NCBI RefSeq assembly: GCF_008107625.1
Contig: NZ_SDKK01000026.1
Coordinates: forward strand, 8,556-71,898
From: Zoogloea oleivorans
GTDB taxonomy: Bacteria > Pseudomonadota > Gammaproteobacteria > Burkholderiales > Rhodocyclaceae
DNA length: 63,343 bases
Direction: 5' to 3'
Below, piece after piece: positions 61,078 through 63,343 of the stretch (positions within the stretch are counted from its first letter, which is position 1; each line of letters begins with the position of its first letter). The translations under genes were made by a program, and so were the position numbers. The notes under the pieces are model-generated. The model was not told the DNA's origin and did not search any database. It saw only the letters and a program-made list of their open reading frames with translations.

Positions 61078-61177
61078 GCGCCAGCGCACGGAAGTCTCGC
61101 TCCCGACTATCTATCCTTTGCTCATGGCGAGTACCGCACAACCCGTGCGGAGGCGCCCATTCAGTACGGAGATCACC

Positions 61178-61363
61178 ATGAACAAGGATCAAGTCAAGGG
61201 ACGCGTCGAAGAAGCCACCGGCAAAGTGAAGGAAATCGCCGGCAAGGTGGTGGGCAACAAGGATCTGGAACGGGAAGGCGTCGTCCAGGGGCTGGGCGGC
61301 AAGGCCCAGGCGGCCGTTGGCGACCTGAAGGCCGACATCAAGAAGATCGTCGAAGACAAGTAA
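61178..61363 (+). CDS. CsbD-family small protein
   Basis: The 61-residue hydrophilic helical protein has the CsbD pattern M-N-K-D-Q-V-K-G-R-V-E-E-A-T-G-K-V-K and E-G-x-V-Q-G-x-x-G-K-A-Q-A-A-V-G-D. CsbD-like proteins are among the most abundant general-stress products in many bacteria, with unknown mechanism. The ATG at 61178 follows CGGAG; a small hairpin (CCGCAC/GTGCGG, 61134-61150) lies before it. It is likely monocistronic, as a terminator-like hairpin follows. Confidence 0.9.
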   Translation: MNKDQVKGRVEEATGKVKEIAGKVVGNKDLEREGVVQGLGGKAQAAVGDLKADIKKIVEDK

Positions 61364-61389
61364 GCCTCCCCGCAAGACTTTCCCCGCCC

Positions 61390-61417
61390 CCCCGCGCAGG
61401 CCTTCACTGCGCCGGGG
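61390..61417 (+). terminator. Terminator-like hairpin after the CsbD gene
   Basis: CCCCGCGCAG pairs with CTGCGC-c-GGGG around a 7-nt loop. Only a weak T tract (CTTGT) follows, so efficiency is uncertain. Confidence 0.5.
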
Positions 61418-61469
61418 CGCTTGTCATGGGCGCGGCATGCCCCACAACCTGTCCCACGGTGAAACCCCC

Positions 61470-62048
61470 ATGAAAACCCCAATTGGTTTATCGCTTATCA
61501 GCATGGCCCTGGCTGCCACCATGACTTTGGCTGTCGTCGGTTGCAGCAAGACCGACGAATCAAAAGGCCTGCCGCCACCGAGCACCACCGTCGGCACCGA
61601 GATTGACGACAGCGTGATCACCACCACCGTCAAATCCGCCCTCCTCGCCGACCCGGACGTGAAGAGCTTCGACCTCAAGGTGGAAACGCGCAAGGGTGAA
61701 GTCCAGCTCAGCGGCTTTGTGGACAACCAGGCGCAGATCGACCGGGCGACGACCATTGCCCAAAACGTGTCGGGCACCAAGAGCGTCCAGAACCGGGTCA
61801 GCCTGAAGGGCAGCGTCACCTCGGTCGGCATCAAGGTCGATGACAGCATCGTCACCACCCGGGTCAAGACCGCCCTGCTGAGCGACGCTGACGTCAAGAG
61901 CCTGGACATTGGCGTGGTCACCCGCAACGGTGAAGTCCAGTTGAGCGGCTTTGTCGACAGTCAGGTACAGATCGACCGCGCCAACCGTCTTGTCGAGGGT
62001 GTCGACGGCGTCAGCAAGGTCATCAACGAACTGAGCATCAAGAAGTAA
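61470..62048 (+). CDS. BON-domain lipoprotein
   Basis: This 192-residue exported protein has a lipobox V-V-G-C near residue 25. It carries two BON domains, each with D-D-S-V/I-x-T-x-V-K-x-A-L-L and K/N-G-E-V-Q-L-S-G-F-V-D, ending in the N-E-L-S-I-K strand. BON proteins such as OsmY bind phospholipids and protect the envelope against osmotic stress. With the adjacent CsbD gene it suggests a small stress locus. Its end overlaps the convergent membrane-protein gene by 11 bp. Confidence 0.9.
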   Translation: MKTPIGLSLISMALAATMTLAVVGCSKTDESKGLPPPSTTVGTEIDDSVITTTVKSALLADPDVKSFDLKVETRKGEVQLSGFVDNQAQIDRATTIAQNVSGTKSVQNRVSLKGSVTSVGIKVDDSIVTTRVKTALLSDADVKSLDIGVVTRNGEVQLSGFVDSQVQIDRANRLVEGVDGVSKVINELSIKK

Positions 62049-62856
62049 GGCGACGCTCGGGCACCGGGGCGTGGATCAGCGCAATGCTGAGCCACACCGC
62101 CACACTGAAATACAACGACATCCACACCATCTCGCTCTGCCAGTCTTCCAGGCGATGCGACACCACCCAGCGACTGGAGACATCCAGCAGGCCCTGGGCG
62201 AGGCTCATGTAGTGGCGTCCGCGGGCCTCGTCGGCCAGCCAGCGCCCCCAGTACATGGGCACATCCACCAGGAACATGAAAAACACGTAGGCCAGCCCGG
62301 CGCTGCCCCACAGGGCCAGCAGCGGGCGCAGCCGGGCCGAACAGCGCGGCCAGATCTCCACCAGGCTCAGCACCAGCAAGGCCGCGCTGACGCCCCACAG
62401 GGTTTCCTCGAAGACGTGGCCGATGTTGGAGGTGGTCAGCACCGCGTACCAGGAGCAGGTTTCGGCGATGGCGATGAGCGGCACCATCATGGCTGCCGTG
62501 GTCCGGCCGACGCGGCTGTCGGTGGCCAGCGAGGTTTCACGCAGGATCAGTGCCCACTGGGCCACGAAGCACAGTTCGGCAACCGTCGCCACCGAACGCC
62601 CGACCACCACGCTCGACAGCCACGAATCGACCAGGCACAGGCGCGGCACATCGAAGACCGGCAGCACCGAACGAAAGGCGCAGCCCAGCACATAACCCGC
62701 CGACAGCAACAACTGCATGCGCCGCACGGCGTAAGCATCGGCCGGCAAAAGGGGCTGGCGCCGCTTGAGGGCCGCCGCGGAGAGCAGCCAGGCCACGATG
62801 TTGATCACACTCACCGCGCACAGGAGGGACCACCAGGAAAAGACGTTATGGATCAT
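62038..62856 (-). CDS. Multi-pass membrane protein of unknown function
   Basis: The protein has 272 residues with about seven predicted helices (for example V-F-S-W-W-S-L-L-C-A-V-S near the start and M-S-L-Y-F-S-V-A-V-W near the end). I recognise no family or catalytic motif. The central W-Y-A-V-L and E-E-T-L-W segments may face a ligand pocket. The N-terminal sequence and the start at 62856 are plausible. The region upstream is shared with the divergent gene at 63008 and holds a TGAT-N4-ATCA box. Confidence 0.75.
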   Translation of the reverse strand: MIHNVFSWWSLLCAVSVINIVAWLLSAAALKRRQPLLPADAYAVRRMQLLLSAGYVLGCAFRSVLPVFDVPRLCLVDSWLSSVVVGRSVATVAELCFVAQWALILRETSLATDSRVGRTTAAMMVPLIAIAETCSWYAVLTTSNIGHVFEETLWGVSAALLVLSLVEIWPRCSARLRPLLALWGSAGLAYVFFMFLVDVPMYWGRWLADEARGRHYMSLAQGLLDVSSRWVVSHRLEDWQSEMVWMSLYFSVAVWLSIALIHAPVPERRLTS

Positions 62857-62911
62857 GATGGTTCAAGGTAGAACGCTCCTCCGGGAAGGTCAAGGCAAAG
62901 CGTAATACCGT

Positions 62912-62925
62912 ATGATCTAAATCAC
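62912..62925. promoter_or_regulatory. FNR-like box TGAT-N4-ATCA
   Basis: ATGAT-CTAA-ATCAC keeps the FNR half-site core on both sides. It lies between two divergent membrane-protein genes. With TACATT at 62975-62980 as a -10 for the plus-strand gene, the box would be about 68 bp upstream of the start, near the class I spacing. Confidence 0.4.
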
Positions 62926-63007
62926 GAAACAGGCGAGCGGTGCTGGTTTTTCGCCCGCCACCGGTCCGGTCGGGTACATTCGCCTCCTTCACCTTACGGA
63001 TGCAGCC

Positions 63008-63319
63008 ATGACGGACGAGAAGCCCCCCGAAACCGGCAAACAGCCCCGCAAGCTGCGGCTCGGCCCCTTCCTTTTCATCGGCATCCTGTTCCTCGGCCTT
63101 GGCCTTACCGCCATCGGCTACACCGCCTGGCCGGCCTACACCTTTCGGCAGGAAGCCCTCGCCATGGGCGTCGACGCAGCCGGCAACCGCAGCGCTGAAG
63201 CCGACTGGAGCATGACGCTGAGCCTGGTCCTCGGTCTGGTGTCCTTCATCGGCGGGGTACTGTGCCTCGGCGGCGCCTTCCTGATCCGCACGCATTTGCG
63301 GGAATCCAGACAGCAGTAA
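63008..63319 (+). CDS. Small two-helix membrane protein
   Basis: This 103-residue protein has a charged N-terminal tail (about 20 residues, K/P rich). One membrane helix follows (P-F-L-F-I-G-I-L-F-L-G-L-G), then a 30-residue loop with N-R-S-A-E-A-D-W, and a second helix (L-V-L-G-L-V-S-F-I-G-G-V-L). No family was recognised. It lies downstream of an FNR-like box, so it could be oxygen-responsive. A dispersed repeat begins 9 bp after its stop. Confidence 0.8.
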   Translation: MTDEKPPETGKQPRKLRLGPFLFIGILFLGLGLTAIGYTAWPAYTFRQEALAMGVDAAGNRSAEADWSMTLSLVLGLVSFIGGVLCLGGAFLIRTHLRESRQQ

Positions 63320-63327
63320 AGACCCTT

Positions 63328-63343
63328 GTGGGTCGGACTTCAG
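63328..63343. repeat. Dispersed GTGGGTCGGACTT repeat, cut by the window edge
   Basis: GTGGGTCGGACTT at 63328-63340 equals the repeat at 26186-26198. The element continues beyond the window. It again sits just after a gene's stop codon, as extragenic palindromes usually do. Confidence 0.65.

Overview
The window is high-GC, densely coded DNA from a Gram-negative denitrifier. The cytochrome cd1 nitrite reductase cluster with heme d1 genes, orphan norD, poly-hydroxybutyrate-type metabolism (3-hydroxybutyrate dehydrogenase), lutABC and the many c-di-GMP/two-component genes all suggest a betaproteobacterium of the Rhodocyclales type (Zoogloea/Thauera/Azoarcus/Azospira neighbourhood). That placement is an inference from gene content, not from a marker gene. 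No rRNA, tRNA, CRISPR array, transposase or phage gene was seen.

Layout. 1-1.9 kb: end of a ROK kinase, a YiiM-type MOSC protein, two small unknowns. 2.0-13.1 kb, all on the minus strand: two large hybrid histidine kinases, an HD-GYP protein and a PhnD-like/GGDEF protein surrounding lutABC (lactate oxidation). 13.2-17.2 kb, plus strand: TauE/SafE exporter, Spy-like periplasmic protein, PAQR/hemolysin-III protein, AI-2E-type permease, degenerate EAL protein. 17.1-19.8 kb: 3-hydroxybutyrate dehydrogenase followed by an orphan norD. 20.3-36.0 kb: a co-directional run of 15 genes reading leftward. It starts with a hydrophobic-compound transport set (DUF1302, DUF1329, YCF48-like, MMPL/RND exporter) that ends at a strong terminator. 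It continues with 11 genes, among them four SDRs, a VOC protein, a ThuA-like protein, a GST, an SRPBCC protein, a zinc alcohol dehydrogenase, a tandem-Cache secreted protein and a TIM-barrel isomerase. I cannot name its substrate; it is the best candidate here for an undescribed catabolic system. 36.2-42.7 kb: TetR regulator with an AcrR-like operator and a tripartite RND efflux operon. 43-44.6 kb: GAF protein, a small conserved protein, a trypsin-fold protease. 44.7-51.7 kb: a leftward operon of transglutaminase/DUF2126, a fused circularly permuted ATP-grasp/alpha-E protein and a second transglutaminase. A sigma-54 type promoter with an NtrC-like enhancer site lies upstream of it. 52-53.6 kb: acyl-CoA synthetase. 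53.7-61.1 kb: the nir cluster, nirE divergent from nirS-nirM, then nirC-nirF-nirDL-nirG-nirH, with two TTGAC-N4-GTCAA (DNR/FNR-type) boxes. A frameshifted yigZ-like gene sits on the opposite strand inside the cluster. nirJ and nirN are not in the window. 61.1-63.3 kb: CsbD-like, BON lipoprotein, and two membrane proteins.

Non-coding structure. Two intergenic elements about 210 bp long (20.1-20.3 kb and 42.76-42.97 kb) share one architecture: flanking T6-CAT-N-TG-A-rich palindromes 188-189 bp apart, with TGTCGCA/TGCGACA and CACACCAC words between. One contains a perfect 40-bp palindrome overlapping a 43-bp near-palindrome. A separate dispersed repeat with the core GTGGGTCGGACTT lies at 26.19-26.25 kb and at the right edge.
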